Translations under genes and position numbers: made by a program | Shown here: positions 44,867-53,560 of the stretch, one piece after another | Numbering within the stretch: the stretch's first letter is position 1 | How the letters are laid out: the number at the start of each line of letters is the position of its first letter | Notes under the pieces: model-generated | What the model was told of the DNA's origin: nothing | The model's database searches: none | Seen by the model: the letters and a program-made list of their open reading frames with translations, nothing else | Source of the DNA: Cryomorphaceae bacterium | Lineage (GTDB): Bacteria; Bacteroidota; Bacteroidia; Flavobacteriales; Schleiferiaceae | Direction of reading: 5' to 3' | DNA length: 64,000 nt | NCBI GenBank assembly: GCA_024639785.1 | Contig: JAHEGI010000007.1 | Location: 8,885-72,884, forward strand

Positions 44867-46227
44867 TGTAAAATCAGGTATTCGTGCGGGCCCAAGGTAA
44901 GGGACGTGCCCAAAGCGGTAGAGGAAGCCGTTAAAGCATCGCTCCATGTCGTATTCTTTAATTCTGTGGCCAAATTCATGGTCACGGATTGGTTCCGCAT
45001 GTTGACAAAAACCAACAGTTCCTCGGCCCCGGCGGTCCGTTTAAAACATACCACATCCGAATGGCCATAGGATTTTAAGCTACCGGTTTGAGCTGCTTCG
45101 GAAGCCGCATAGATCCCAAAGAGATCTTGGAAGGTCTGCTTCATGCCCGGATGCAAGCCCCATGCGACGGGGTCTTTTTGAAAGAAAGAAGATGTCCCCG
45201 TTTCGCCGACTTCCTGTCCCGTGTAGACCATAGGAATCCCGCCCATAAAGGTGGCGCACACATGGGCAGCCGTTGCAGCACCCTGCCCCCCAAATAGGGT
45301 AAATGGTGTCGCATCCCACGCAGATTCATCGTGATTTGTGGCAAATCGAACCCGCTGCGTGCAGGCAGGCCAGTCGGTATATTCCTGATTATGCGCAGAA
45401 ACGAGTTGGCTCGCGGTAGCGTTGTTGACTAAAATATCCCGCAGCTTGCCATAAAAAGACCAGCCATACGTCAGGTCAAACCCCGCCTGATAGTGATCGG
45501 CTCGCGCGCCTTCGGCGAGCAAAATCAATTCCCGTCCGGGAATAGCCTCAAGGGAATCGATGGCTTGGGACCAAAAATCTTGAGGTACCATGTCGGCTGC
45601 ATCAAAACGGAAGCCGTCAATATTGGCTTCCAGCACCCAATACTTTAAGGCGGAGATCATGGCTAAACGCATGGAGTCCGCGTCAAAATTCAAATCGGCC
45701 ACATCTTGCCAATTGGTTCCAGGGGGGATGATGATTTGGCCGTCGCCGTCTTGACTATACCAATCCGGATGTTCGACCACCCAGGGATGATCCCAGGCGG
45801 TATGGTTAGCTATCCAATCCAAAATAACTGCGATGCCTTTGGCATGGGCTAGTTCGACAAAGTCGCGAATTGCCTCGAGGTCTCCATATCGCGGATGCAC
45901 ACCTAGGTAGTCTTTGACACAATAGGGAGAGCCCACGCTATTCACCTCCCCTTGCGGGAAGATGGGCATGAGCCACACCGTGTTGATGTGTAGAGCGACC
46001 AAGCTATCCAAATGGGCTTCCGCTGCTTTAAGCGTTCCTGTGGACGTTTGGTTCCAAACATTCATCTCATACAGCAGGATATGCTCGGTTTGGGGAACAT
46101 CCGAAAAAGGACTTCCGTACTGCTGCCAACAGGTGGGGCAGGGGGCGGGCTCACAGCAATTGGATTTTTCTCGGCAGGCGCCAAGCAAAATGGTCAAGAC
46201 ACCGAGCAAAACAGGGGGTATACGCAT
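44863..46227 (-). CDS. GH13 alpha-amylase family lipoprotein
   Basis: 454 aa. Lipoprotein signal MRIPPVLLGVLTILLGAC (lipobox LLGAC), then a Cys-rich spacer (CCEPAPCPTC). The (beta/alpha)8 domain shows GH13 regions: DWIANHTAWDHPW (region I), GFRFDAADM (region II, nucleophile Asp), ILLAEG (region III, Glu) and FATNHDESAWD (region IV). Region I has a second Trp-rich extension. It should hydrolyse alpha-1,4-glucans at the cell surface or periplasm and yield maltose for the GH65 pathway. The ATG lies 5 nt after a -7-like TACCTTTA. Confidence 0.92.
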   Translation of the reverse strand: MRIPPVLLGVLTILLGACREKSNCCEPAPCPTCWQQYGSPFSDVPQTEHILLYEMNVWNQTSTGTLKAAEAHLDSLVALHINTVWLMPIFPQGEVNSVGSPYCVKDYLGVHPRYGDLEAIRDFVELAHAKGIAVILDWIANHTAWDHPWVVEHPDWYSQDGDGQIIIPPGTNWQDVADLNFDADSMRLAMISALKYWVLEANIDGFRFDAADMVPQDFWSQAIDSLEAIPGRELILLAEGARADHYQAGFDLTYGWSFYGKLRDILVNNATASQLVSAHNQEYTDWPACTQRVRFATNHDESAWDATPFTLFGGQGAATAAHVCATFMGGIPMVYTGQEVGETGTSSFFQKDPVAWGLHPGMKQTFQDLFGIYAASEAAQTGSLKSYGHSDVVCFKRTAGAEELLVFVNMRNQSVTMNLATELKNTTWSDALTASSTALGTSLTLGPHEYLILQ

Positions 46228-46232
46228 TGGCT

Positions 46233-46240
46233 TAAAGGTA
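46233..46240 (-). promoter_or_regulatory. -7-like element for the alpha-amylase operon
   Basis: The minus strand reads TACCTTTA (last base off consensus), 5 nt before ATG 46227. The terminator of the upstream T9SS operon ends just before it. Confidence 0.4.
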
Positions 46241-46250
46241 GGGCGTCGGC

Positions 46251-46279
46251 AAAAAAAACCCGCACAATTTGCACGGGTT
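46251..46279 (-). terminator. Terminator of the T9SS cargo operon
   Basis: The minus strand reads AACCCGTGC-AAATT-GTGCGGGTT, nine pairs including two G-U wobbles, followed by six or more T. It closes the 51892-46404 pair of genes. Sequence 46280-46403 holds nothing else recognised. Confidence 0.75.
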
Positions 46280-46403
46280 ACGGGAGATCTAACACTTTAA
46301 CACATCTGAACACAGACTGGACAAGTCCCTCGGCTTGCGGTTAGACAAAAGTCCATATCCTAGGTTAAGCTAGGGGAATGTGAAGGTGAAGAATAGGTTG
46401 TTT

Positions 46404-48101
46404 CTAGTGCTGGACCACCCAGGGCTGCGTCGGATGGAAGGGGTCATCCATGGTGACGTAATACAGGCCACTGGGCAGGATTTCTGAAGGCAGGGCCATG
46501 GGCGCCCAACCGGTGGCTTCCCAGACCAAACGCCCGTAGGCATCTAGGATTCGAACCTGGCGCTCGCCGTCAAAGGAGGTAATCCAGGCTCCGTCAGAGG
46601 AAGGGTTGGGAAATAGGCGCCATGGCATGGGGACGCCACAGACAATGATGTTGGCCGTAATGTCAAAGCCGATCAAGGCATCGGAATAGGCTTTGGTCGT
46701 CAGCAGGTTTTCGCCTGGGAACAGGCCACCCGAAACGCCCAAACTGTCGGGATGGTAGACATAGATCATGGGGCGGTTGTAGCTCAGGGCACTTCCCGCT
46801 ACCAAGGCAGAGGGATAGGCATCCCCATAGATGCCCCATGCTCGTAGTTCCATGGCTTGGGTGAAAACAGGATCTGGGATGGGAGTAGGGCCTCCTTGAC
46901 CGTTTGGCGGCAAGTGGAAGTGCAGCATGGTCGCGGCGCGGTGTAGGGTGGCGGGTCCTCCCACGGCCCAGCCGGAGCCTACCGTATCGGTACCCCAATA
47001 CATATCCGTGCCATAATGACGTCCGAGCAAATACACGTTATCGCCCTCTACGACTAAGGCGTGCCGATTGGGCAAGCCAAAGCGCGAGAAGCCCTGATTG
47101 CCGGGAATCTCTTCGATCCAGTGGGCCGTTCCGGCCTTGTCAAAGGCCACTAAAAAGAAATCCTCGCTACTCGTATTGGCACCGGCATGGCTCAGGCTGT
47201 CGATGGTGAAGGGGAGGTAATTTGGGCCGGCCATAAAGACGTAGGTGCCGTCCAGGGAGGGATGGTCCGAATATGCCAAATGCACCTTGTGGCAAGTCAC
47301 GTCCTCCCAGTAGCGCATCCACCGCCCCGTCCAATCGGGCGCCAAACAGGCCAAGTACGTGTTGTACGTTGCCCCCGGATTCACGTTGATGGAGTCGAGG
47401 CTCACTTGAAAATTCGGGCAACCGCCGCCAAGGAAAAGGCTGCCGTCGGGCAGTTCCATCAGTTCGGAGATATAGCCAAAGCCGGTCAGTGTTTTCGAAC
47501 GTAGAATCGTCCCAGTGGGGCTCACTTCGTGCAGGCGTACATCCCCGCCAAAGCCCGAATTCCCTACCATCAAGATGTTGCCGTTGTGGGCCAAAATGGC
47601 CAGGGACGTGGTATCGGGCTGCTCCCAAAGCAAATCGGGGGCAGCGGTATCTCCAGGTCGCACCTTCAAAAAGGCCTGACGGTACTGGTTGTTTTGGTAG
47701 TAGGTGGTCCCTTTGTAGACGAGGCTGTCGAAGTAGCCGACCTGGATCAGTGCTTCGCCGCCGGGCACGGTGCTCATGGCGTCGATGCGTGCGCGTCCAT
47801 TGAATTCCAGGGTCCATTCCGGACTATAGCTGGTCAGGGCGTTCAGGAAGGTTAGTCGCCAGTTGCCGACAGATTCGTGATAGGTCGTCTTGTGTTTGGC
47901 TGAATACGAAAGCAGCACTCCTTCGCCCCCCGTACCGCCCGAAGCCCCCAGATACAAGGCATCCTGTCCGACGGTGTAGGGATTGATTTGCGTGGCTCGG
48001 CTACTGTCCCAGACCACGGTCGCACTGCCAAACGGCGTTTGCTGCGCCCAGACTGAAAACCCAGCCCAAAGGGCCAGTATCAGCAACGAGTTCCGCATCA
48101 T
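46404..48101 (-). CDS. Secreted beta-propeller-like protein with T9SS sorting domain
   Basis: 565 aa from ATG 48101, which overlaps the upstream stop by ATGA. The longer frame to 48320 runs inside the FN3 gene and is rejected. Signal MMRNSLLILALWAGFSVWAQ. The main region contains repeated short strands with NGNILMVGNSGFGG, DGSLFLGGGCPNF and DNVYLLGRHYG, suggesting a propeller of uncertain type. C-terminal T9SS domain: RLFPNPSSDGAWITS, then RILDAYGRLVWEATG, ending SGLYYVTMDD. It is translated in coupling with the large protein upstream. Confidence 0.8.
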   Translation of the reverse strand: MMRNSLLILALWAGFSVWAQQTPFGSATVVWDSSRATQINPYTVGQDALYLGASGGTGGEGVLLSYSAKHKTTYHESVGNWRLTFLNALTSYSPEWTLEFNGRARIDAMSTVPGGEALIQVGYFDSLVYKGTTYYQNNQYRQAFLKVRPGDTAAPDLLWEQPDTTSLAILAHNGNILMVGNSGFGGDVRLHEVSPTGTILRSKTLTGFGYISELMELPDGSLFLGGGCPNFQVSLDSINVNPGATYNTYLACLAPDWTGRWMRYWEDVTCHKVHLAYSDHPSLDGTYVFMAGPNYLPFTIDSLSHAGANTSSEDFFLVAFDKAGTAHWIEEIPGNQGFSRFGLPNRHALVVEGDNVYLLGRHYGTDMYWGTDTVGSGWAVGGPATLHRAATMLHFHLPPNGQGGPTPIPDPVFTQAMELRAWGIYGDAYPSALVAGSALSYNRPMIYVYHPDSLGVSGGLFPGENLLTTKAYSDALIGFDITANIIVCGVPMPWRLFPNPSSDGAWITSFDGERQVRILDAYGRLVWEATGWAPMALPSEILPSGLYYVTMDDPFHPTQPWVVQH

Positions 48102-51100
48102 GGGGTTACCGCAAATCGCAGGGTCGTCTCTTCCGTGCGGAGGAAGTACAGGCCTCCAGGCCAATTCGCTGGGATGGAAAGCATCACGGCTTGATCCCCG
48201 ATAGGTTCCGCAGCGGAATGGTCCATGATTCGGCCCAGGGCATCGGTAATTTGGAAAGAAGCATCGACTGGCAAGCCCTGAATCATCAAACGCCCACCTG
48301 GGGCTACCGGATTGGGCCAAAGGCCATAGAGCGGAATGCCCACATCGTCCAAGCCCACAGCCGTCAAGGATTTGCTGAGGGTATCCGAGCCTCCGCAGTC
48401 ATTGGCCACCACCAAGGTTACTTGGTAGAAAAGACCCGCCACGGCATAGATGTGTGAAGGCATTTGCCCCGTGCCCTGCGTTCCATCGCCAAAAAACCAG
48501 GTATACGTGCTACCACCAATAGAGAAGCCCGCGTCGAATTGCACTTTCATGCCGGAACCATTAGACCACACAATATTGGCAGTCCACTCTGCAGTGGGCA
48601 GATTACATATGACAATGACAGAACTGTAACTCGCCGTGTCACCGCACAAATTATAGGCACGCAGGGTGGCGGTATACAGGCCAGAAGCGGCATAGCTGTG
48701 CACAGGATTGGGCCCCGTACCCGTGGCTCCATCGCCAAATTCCCAATAATAACCCGTGGCCCCTGCTCCTCCAGCGGTGAAGGCAACAGATTGCCCAGCT
48801 ACCATAGAACTGTAGTTTGCGCTCAAGACGCCACATACCGTGATGGGAATCATAATCGTATCGGAAGAACCACAAGAATTGCTTACAATTAAAGTGACCG
48901 TATAGGTGCCTGGGGTGCTGTATGAATGCGTTTTCGTACTTCCGCTACCCGTTGAGCCGTCGCCAAAGTCCCAAGAATAGCTGTTGCCTCCCGTGGCACC
49001 TTGGGCCGTAAAGATGCGCGTCAGCAACATCCCACTGAAGTTGAAAGAAGCATTGACCGCAGGACAGGGTAGCGTACTAAACGTGAGCGGGCCCTTCCAT
49101 GCGCTGACTAAGCCAGGACCACAGCTATCGCGGACATAAATATCATAGCTGGTGTTCGAAAGCAATCCCGTGATGGCATAGGGGGATGAGGCGTTGGGAT
49201 TAGTCAAGGTGCTGAACCCTGGACTGAATCCGCTGAGGCCTACCGCTAATTGTGAATAGCCGCTTAATGTCGAAAAGCTGATGGTCGCGCCCGTCGGAGA
49301 AATGCTGGCAACGCTCAAGGTGCTCGGCTTCACACAAGTGGGTGGGGGCGCTGCATCGACCTCAATGTTATCCAGACCAATCATAGCCCACCATCCTGAA
49401 CTTCGATTCGCCGTAAATCGGAAGCGCACGGTATCATCTCGGTAGGCATAGAGATTGACAATGTTCTCATCCCAGACCGAAGACTTCGCCGTTTGGTTGC
49501 CAGGGAGCACGGTCGTCAGGTTGATCCAACCGCTGCCGTCGTTGATTTCAACCTTTAGATTCGTGATGTTGCTTCCATACAGGTGACTCCAGAAATAGAG
49601 CGCTGGGGTGTCCACGGGGGTCAAATCAATCCATGGGGTGGTGATTTTGGTGCTCAGCGGACTGGTGGCATTCAAATTGGTATGGAGATAGGCTCCAGAG
49701 CCCCCCGCTCCGCTATTCGGGCCGGTGTTGGGCCAGGGAGTCGCCCCGGTACGTGGAGTCCAATAATATCCGGTTGTGTCTGAACGGTTCCAGCACAAAG
49801 CAATGTCTCCAGGATCATTCCATGTTCCACTGCTCTGAACCCATCCGGCTCCGCTGAAATTGTCTGACCAGGGCGCCGTGGCTTGTGTGCACAAGGTGAT
49901 AGCCGAAAGCGGCCCAACCCACTGACTAGCCCCACTAACTCCACAGGTATCTCGGAGATAGAATTGGTAGGGCGTAGAGCCACTCAATCCTGTGACCGTA
50001 AAGGGATTGCTTGTGGCAGTGACAACAGTTCCTGAAGAAGGACTAAAGCCAGGGGCTCCATAGACAATTTGCCATGGGGCTGAACCCCCGGTAGCGGTCC
50101 AAGAAAGCGTCACACTATTGGCCGTCTTTCCCGTCGTAGCAAAGTTGGATGGCTTTGGACAGCTTGGACGTTCATAGACATGGAGGTCATCTAAAGCGAT
50201 GTCCGAAGAGGCCGTGAACGAAGTGGTTTTAGTCCCCGTCCAACGGAGCTTAATCGTATCATCCACGTAGGCGGATAAGTCGATGATGGCTTCAAGCCAA
50301 GGGGCGGCAGAAGATGTTTGCTGTTGCCCTGTAACGGACCATAGCGTGGTCCAAGAAGATCCCGTAGACACTTCGAGGGTCAATCCAGAAATGTCTGCGC
50401 CATACATGTGATACCAGAAGGAGGCTTCAGGCGTATCTAAAGGGGAAAGATCAATCGCAGGACTTGTGAGCAAGGTGGTCGTGCCATTCAAAAATCCGGA
50501 CGTTTCCGTGTAGACGTATTTGCCTCCCGCGGCGGGAGTATGGTCCCCACTTGGACCAGTATTCCAACCTGGGAACTGAGGAGGGCCTGGGGTCCAGAAA
50601 TAATCCGTTGTAGTGTTGCGATTCCAACAGCCCTGAATAGTCCCCGATTGACCGAAAGCACCTATGCCCCATGCCGTACCATCAAAGTTTTCAGTGTATG
50701 GTGTAGTCACCGGCACACAGTCCGTGGTAAAGGTGATAGGGCCAATCCAGGTGGAGCTTGAGCCTAGGGAACAGGAGTCGCGCACATAGGCTTGATAGGT
50801 GGTATTTGGGCTCAAGCCTGAGATGCTTGCAGGGTTTCCTGAAGCCGTGACCACTGTCCCGGTTCCTGGGCCCGGACTCCCTGTGCCATAGGAAATTTGA
50901 CTCCAAGAGCCACCTCCAGCCAACCAGGAGAATGAGGCGGTCGAAGAGGTTGTTCCAGTCAAAATGAAGTTGGCGGGAGCCGCACAGCCTGTGCCTTGAC
51001 GAATATGAATATCATCAATAGCGATGTCGGCAAACTGCGTGAATCCGCTATTTCGATCCCCTTTAAACCGCACCATGATGGTATCTCCAGCATAGGCATT

Positions 51101-51892
51101 CAGCGAAATAATCTCGTTAATCCAAGCGGCTGTGCTAGCGCTTTGCTGTTGGCCGGTAATCGTTTTAACTGTAGTCCAAGCCGTCGTTCCAACCGATTTG
51201 ACTTGCACCTCCAAGGAGCCAATCCCATTTCCAAATAGGTGATACCAAAAACTCAATTCTGGGCTGCTCGCCGTGCCGAGCGACACTTGTGGCGTGCGTA
51301 ACGTTGCACTTGTATTGTTGCCGGTAAACCCAATGACATCACACAAGGCGTATTTACTCCGCCCAGAGTGGTCCCCACTTGGCCCGGTAAAGTTGTTTGG
51401 AAAAGGAACAGGGCTAATGACCCAGCCGTAGCCTGTGGTCGGATTGCGTGGCCAGCAGTTTGGCATGGATCCAGGTCCCACCGTTGGCCATGCTGGCTGC
51501 GGCTCCATTTGGTCTTGATCAAAATTCTCAAACCAAGGAAGTGATGCCACTCCACAAAGCGTGCTTGTGGCATAATACGAAGTCCAATTGCTCACCGTTC
51601 CATCGCTGCAACTATCTCGAACATAAAAATCATAGCCCGTCGAAGGTTCCAAACTTGTAGCTTGAAAGGTGGTAGAACTCGCCCATGAGGAGCGGTTACC
51701 ATTGCCAATAGCAAAGCCCAGCGTACCATATTCTACTTGGTGAAATGGAGCAGATGAGGAAAAATTTATTGTGATACTCGTGCCCGAACGATTGGACATG
51801 CTGACGTTGCCGGGGATGTTGCATGCGTGCAACTCGGCCGAGCTGAACCACAGTCCAAGGAGGACAAACAGGAAAAGAAAGGATCGTTTCAT
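48098..51892 (-). CDS. Large secreted FN3/MAM-like/PKD adhesin-like protein with T9SS sorting domain
   Basis: 1264 aa. Signal peptide residues 1-23. Then three similar modules (about 24-300, 300-590, 590-855), each a fibronectin type III domain followed by a MAM-like jelly-roll. A fourth FN3 domain (about 860-945) and three PKD domains with Trp/Phe-GDG signatures (SWDFGDGSTGSGS, YWEFGDGATGTG, TWFFGDGTQGTG) follow. The C-terminus (from about 1185) is a T9SS sorting domain with GLWPNPVAPGG and TDALGRIMDH. The domain set is that of surface adhesins and polymer-binding proteins. The partner cargo gene follows with an ATGA overlap. Confidence 0.9.
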   Translation of the reverse strand: MKRSFLFLFVLLGLWFSSAELHACNIPGNVSMSNRSGTSITINFSSSAPFHQVEYGTLGFAIGNGNRSSWASSTTFQATSLEPSTGYDFYVRDSCSDGTVSNWTSYYATSTLCGVASLPWFENFDQDQMEPQPAWPTVGPGSMPNCWPRNPTTGYGWVISPVPFPNNFTGPSGDHSGRSKYALCDVIGFTGNNTSATLRTPQVSLGTASSPELSFWYHLFGNGIGSLEVQVKSVGTTAWTTVKTITGQQQSASTAAWINEIISLNAYAGDTIMVRFKGDRNSGFTQFADIAIDDIHIRQGTGCAAPANFILTGTTSSTASFSWLAGGGSWSQISYGTGSPGPGTGTVVTASGNPASISGLSPNTTYQAYVRDSCSLGSSSTWIGPITFTTDCVPVTTPYTENFDGTAWGIGAFGQSGTIQGCWNRNTTTDYFWTPGPPQFPGWNTGPSGDHTPAAGGKYVYTETSGFLNGTTTLLTSPAIDLSPLDTPEASFWYHMYGADISGLTLEVSTGSSWTTLWSVTGQQQTSSAAPWLEAIIDLSAYVDDTIKLRWTGTKTTSFTASSDIALDDLHVYERPSCPKPSNFATTGKTANSVTLSWTATGGSAPWQIVYGAPGFSPSSGTVVTATSNPFTVTGLSGSTPYQFYLRDTCGVSGASQWVGPLSAITLCTQATAPWSDNFSGAGWVQSSGTWNDPGDIALCWNRSDTTGYYWTPRTGATPWPNTGPNSGAGGSGAYLHTNLNATSPLSTKITTPWIDLTPVDTPALYFWSHLYGSNITNLKVEINDGSGWINLTTVLPGNQTAKSSVWDENIVNLYAYRDDTVRFRFTANRSSGWWAMIGLDNIEVDAAPPPTCVKPSTLSVASISPTGATISFSTLSGYSQLAVGLSGFSPGFSTLTNPNASSPYAITGLLSNTSYDIYVRDSCGPGLVSAWKGPLTFSTLPCPAVNASFNFSGMLLTRIFTAQGATGGNSYSWDFGDGSTGSGSTKTHSYSTPGTYTVTLIVSNSCGSSDTIMIPITVCGVLSANYSSMVAGQSVAFTAGGAGATGYYWEFGDGATGTGPNPVHSYAASGLYTATLRAYNLCGDTASYSSVIVICNLPTAEWTANIVWSNGSGMKVQFDAGFSIGGSTYTWFFGDGTQGTGQMPSHIYAVAGLFYQVTLVVANDCGGSDTLSKSLTAVGLDDVGIPLYGLWPNPVAPGGRLMIQGLPVDASFQITDALGRIMDHSAAEPIGDQAVMLSIPANWPGGLYFLRTEETTLRFAVTP

Positions 51893-51995
51893 TTGGTAAG
51901 TACAAAGAAAGAACCCAGCGCGGACTTATTTGTTTTCTCTATGATGAACGCGGAGAAATCGGATTAAAAGAACTTATTGGCTGAACCAAAGGCAT

Positions 51996-52003
51996 TAAAC
52001 TTG
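51996..52003 (+). promoter_or_regulatory. -7-like element for the small Cys/His-rich protein
   Basis: TAAACTTG (one mismatch from consensus) ends 4 nt before ATG 52008. The rest of 51893-52007 shows nothing recognised. Confidence 0.35.
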
Positions 52004-52007
52004 TCCA

Positions 52008-52337
52008 ATGCCCGCATGGTTTTCGCGATTTCTTCTTCTGCTTTTTCTCTGGCCATCCATCCATGGGGCGGTAGAGTCATGGGAGCATAGCCGCCACAAT
52101 CATGCGCTGGCCTGCCAAGAAGAAGGGGTGCACTTTCATGCTTTAGAAGGGCACTGTGACATCAGTGCATGTGTTTTTCTGGGCTGTGAATGGGATTTTT
52201 CTCAGCCCGAAATCCAATCAGTTTTTGAGAATAAAAATCGGATTGCCACAACATATTTGGCATCCAATATCAATCCCTTTTTTGGAAGGATATCAGTGCG
52301 CGGTCCGCCTTTGAAGGCTGCCTTCACGACTGTTTAA
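52008..52337 (+). CDS. Small secreted His/Cys-rich protein, receptor-linked
   Basis: 109 aa. Signal peptide of about 20 residues (MPAWFSRFLLLLFLWPSIHG). The mature part carries SRHNHALACQEEGVHFHALE then GHCDISACVFLGC, concentrating about six His and four Cys in 50 residues, as in metal-handling proteins. It lies 17 bp before the truncated TonB-dependent receptor, the position such small proteins often take with metal-type receptors. No named family is recognised. Its receptor partner is broken, so it may itself be decaying. Confidence 0.55.
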   Translation: MPAWFSRFLLLLFLWPSIHGAVESWEHSRHNHALACQEEGVHFHALEGHCDISACVFLGCEWDFSQPEIQSVFENKNRIATTYLASNINPFFGRISVRGPPLKAAFTTV

Positions 52338-52354
52338 TTTCCAAAAAATAGTAT

Positions 52355-52964
52355 ATGATTTTTCCTTTAGTAGGCGCGCTCATTGCGACGCCTTGGGTCC
52401 TAGCAGACACCCTGCCTGAGCCCGAATTATACCTTGAATTATCCGAGGCGCATGTCTGTGCATCCGGGGATATTATTCAAACCAACGAAGCCGCTACGTT
52501 TGCAGCGATACGACCATTTGCGCAAGGCCACCCGCTTCAAATGCGCCGATTATCCGATCAAAACCCGAGCCTTCAATGGGCAACGGCCGGAGGACAATCG
52601 CTCAAACCCTTGCTCCGAGGGCTAGGGGGGCACCGCGTTCTCAGTGCGTTTCAAGGGTGGCGTTATGACAACCTTCAAGGGGCTTCCGATCATGGCCTAG
52701 ACTTCCCGCTTCTTGGGGTGGATCATGCCGAAATACTTCTTGGGCCTAATACACTAGCCCTCGGCTCTGATGCGCTGAGTGGCGTACTTTATTTCACCGA
52801 TGTTCGACCCAAAGCCACTTTGCAGCAGCAGGCACAAGGGTATGGCGGCACGGCTTTAACCGGTGGGCAATACAGCCTATGCACATCCACTGAGTATTGC
52901 CCAGCAGGTGGGGGTTTTGGAGCCTGGCCGTCAGGTCCGCTTGACCTTTACGTATCAGTGGTAA
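52355..52964 (+). pseudogene. Remnant of a TonB-dependent receptor (plug domain plus last strand)
   Basis: Frame 1 starts at ATG 52355 with a short signal-like stretch and reads through a plug domain of about 150 aa. This includes LLRGLGGHRVLSAFQG, HAEILLGPNTLALG and SDALSGVLYFTD. The beta-barrel of 500 or more residues that should follow is missing. About 30 residues from the end, another frame gives SIAQQVGVLEPGRQ then VRLTFTYQW and a stop (52962-52964): a typical receptor C-terminus. So a large deletion and a frame change have collapsed the gene. The original frame runs on to 52981 without meaning. The rimP promoter lies right behind it. Confidence 0.75.
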
Positions 52965-52977
52965 AGGGACATAACGA

Positions 52978-53004
52978 TTGAATGCCGAAGATTTTGTACT
53001 TTTG
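52978..53004 (+). promoter_or_regulatory. Promoter of rimP-nusA-infB
   Basis: -33-like TTG at 52978-52980, 16 nt, then TACTTTTG (52997-53004), an exact -7 consensus. Transcription would begin near 53010, leaving a leader of about 65 nt that contains the hairpin at 53028-53050. Confidence 0.7.
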
Positions 53005-53027
53005 CACCAACTTCGTGAGCACGACAC

Positions 53028-53053
53028 AGAGGGGACCGCAAGTCCCCTCTTTT
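53028..53053 (+). terminator. Terminator-like hairpin in the rimP leader (possible attenuator)
   Basis: AGAGGGGAC-CGCAA-GTCCCCTCT, a perfect 9-bp stem with a 5-nt loop, followed directly by TTTG. It lies between the promoter and the rimP ATG (53077), where an ordinary terminator would stop the whole operon. Early termination or a structured leader controlling nusA-infB is the likely purpose. Confidence 0.65.
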
Positions 53054-53076
53054 GTTCTCATAACTTTTTGACGACC

Positions 53077-53544
53077 ATGACGCACGGGGAAATGGAAACA
53101 CTGGTTCATCAAGAGCTCGCAGCATGCGAGGCATTCTTGGTGGAGTTTAACATGAACGCGGAGAACCAAATTCGGGTCTTTGCAGATATGTTGGAAGGCC
53201 ACATTACCATTGATCAGCTGAAAAAGTTGAGTCGAGCAATTGAAGGAGCCCTAGGGGACGATTCGGAGAATTATTCAATCGAAGTTTCCTCCCCGGGAAT
53301 GTTTACTCCTTTTCGCGTTCCTGCTCAATATAAGAAGCACGTAGGTCGGGAAGTCAAGGTGAATCTAGTGAATGGAGGCGCCACCCTGAAGGGGACATTA
53401 GAGTCTTATGATGGGGAGCAAATCACACTTTACTGGACGGAGCGAGTGCCTAAGCCTTCGGGCAAAGGAAAAGTAACCGTGGATGTACGGGAGACGATTG
53501 CGATCTCGGACCTCTCCAAAATTGTATTGGATTTCAAATTCTGA
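53077..53544 (+). CDS. rimP: Ribosome maturation factor RimP
   Basis: 155 aa from ATG 53077 (MTHGEMETLVHQELA). The open frame reaches back to 52978, but that would overlap the promoter and hairpin. The family pattern is visible: EVSSPGMFTPFRVPAQYKKHVGREVKV (two-domain junction near residue 70) and a C-terminal Sm-like part ending SDLSKIVLDFKF. RimP helps 30S maturation. nusA follows after 16 bp. Confidence 0.94.
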   Translation: MTHGEMETLVHQELAACEAFLVEFNMNAENQIRVFADMLEGHITIDQLKKLSRAIEGALGDDSENYSIEVSSPGMFTPFRVPAQYKKHVGREVKVNLVNGGATLKGTLESYDGEQITLYWTERVPKPSGKGKVTVDVRETIAISDLSKIVLDFKF

Positions 53545-53560
53545 TTTTTTTTCCCAAAGC

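Noticed and set aside
46359-46374. CCTAG-GTTAAG-CTAGG inverted repeat
   Set aside because: Short stem, no T-run on either side, and a proper terminator for the operon lies 90 bp further on. Treated as chance.
46536-46556. Minus-strand string CAGGTTCGAATCCTAGATG resembling a tRNA T arm
   Set aside because: It lies inside the T9SS sorting domain and encodes QVRILDA. No acceptor or anticodon stem can be drawn around it.
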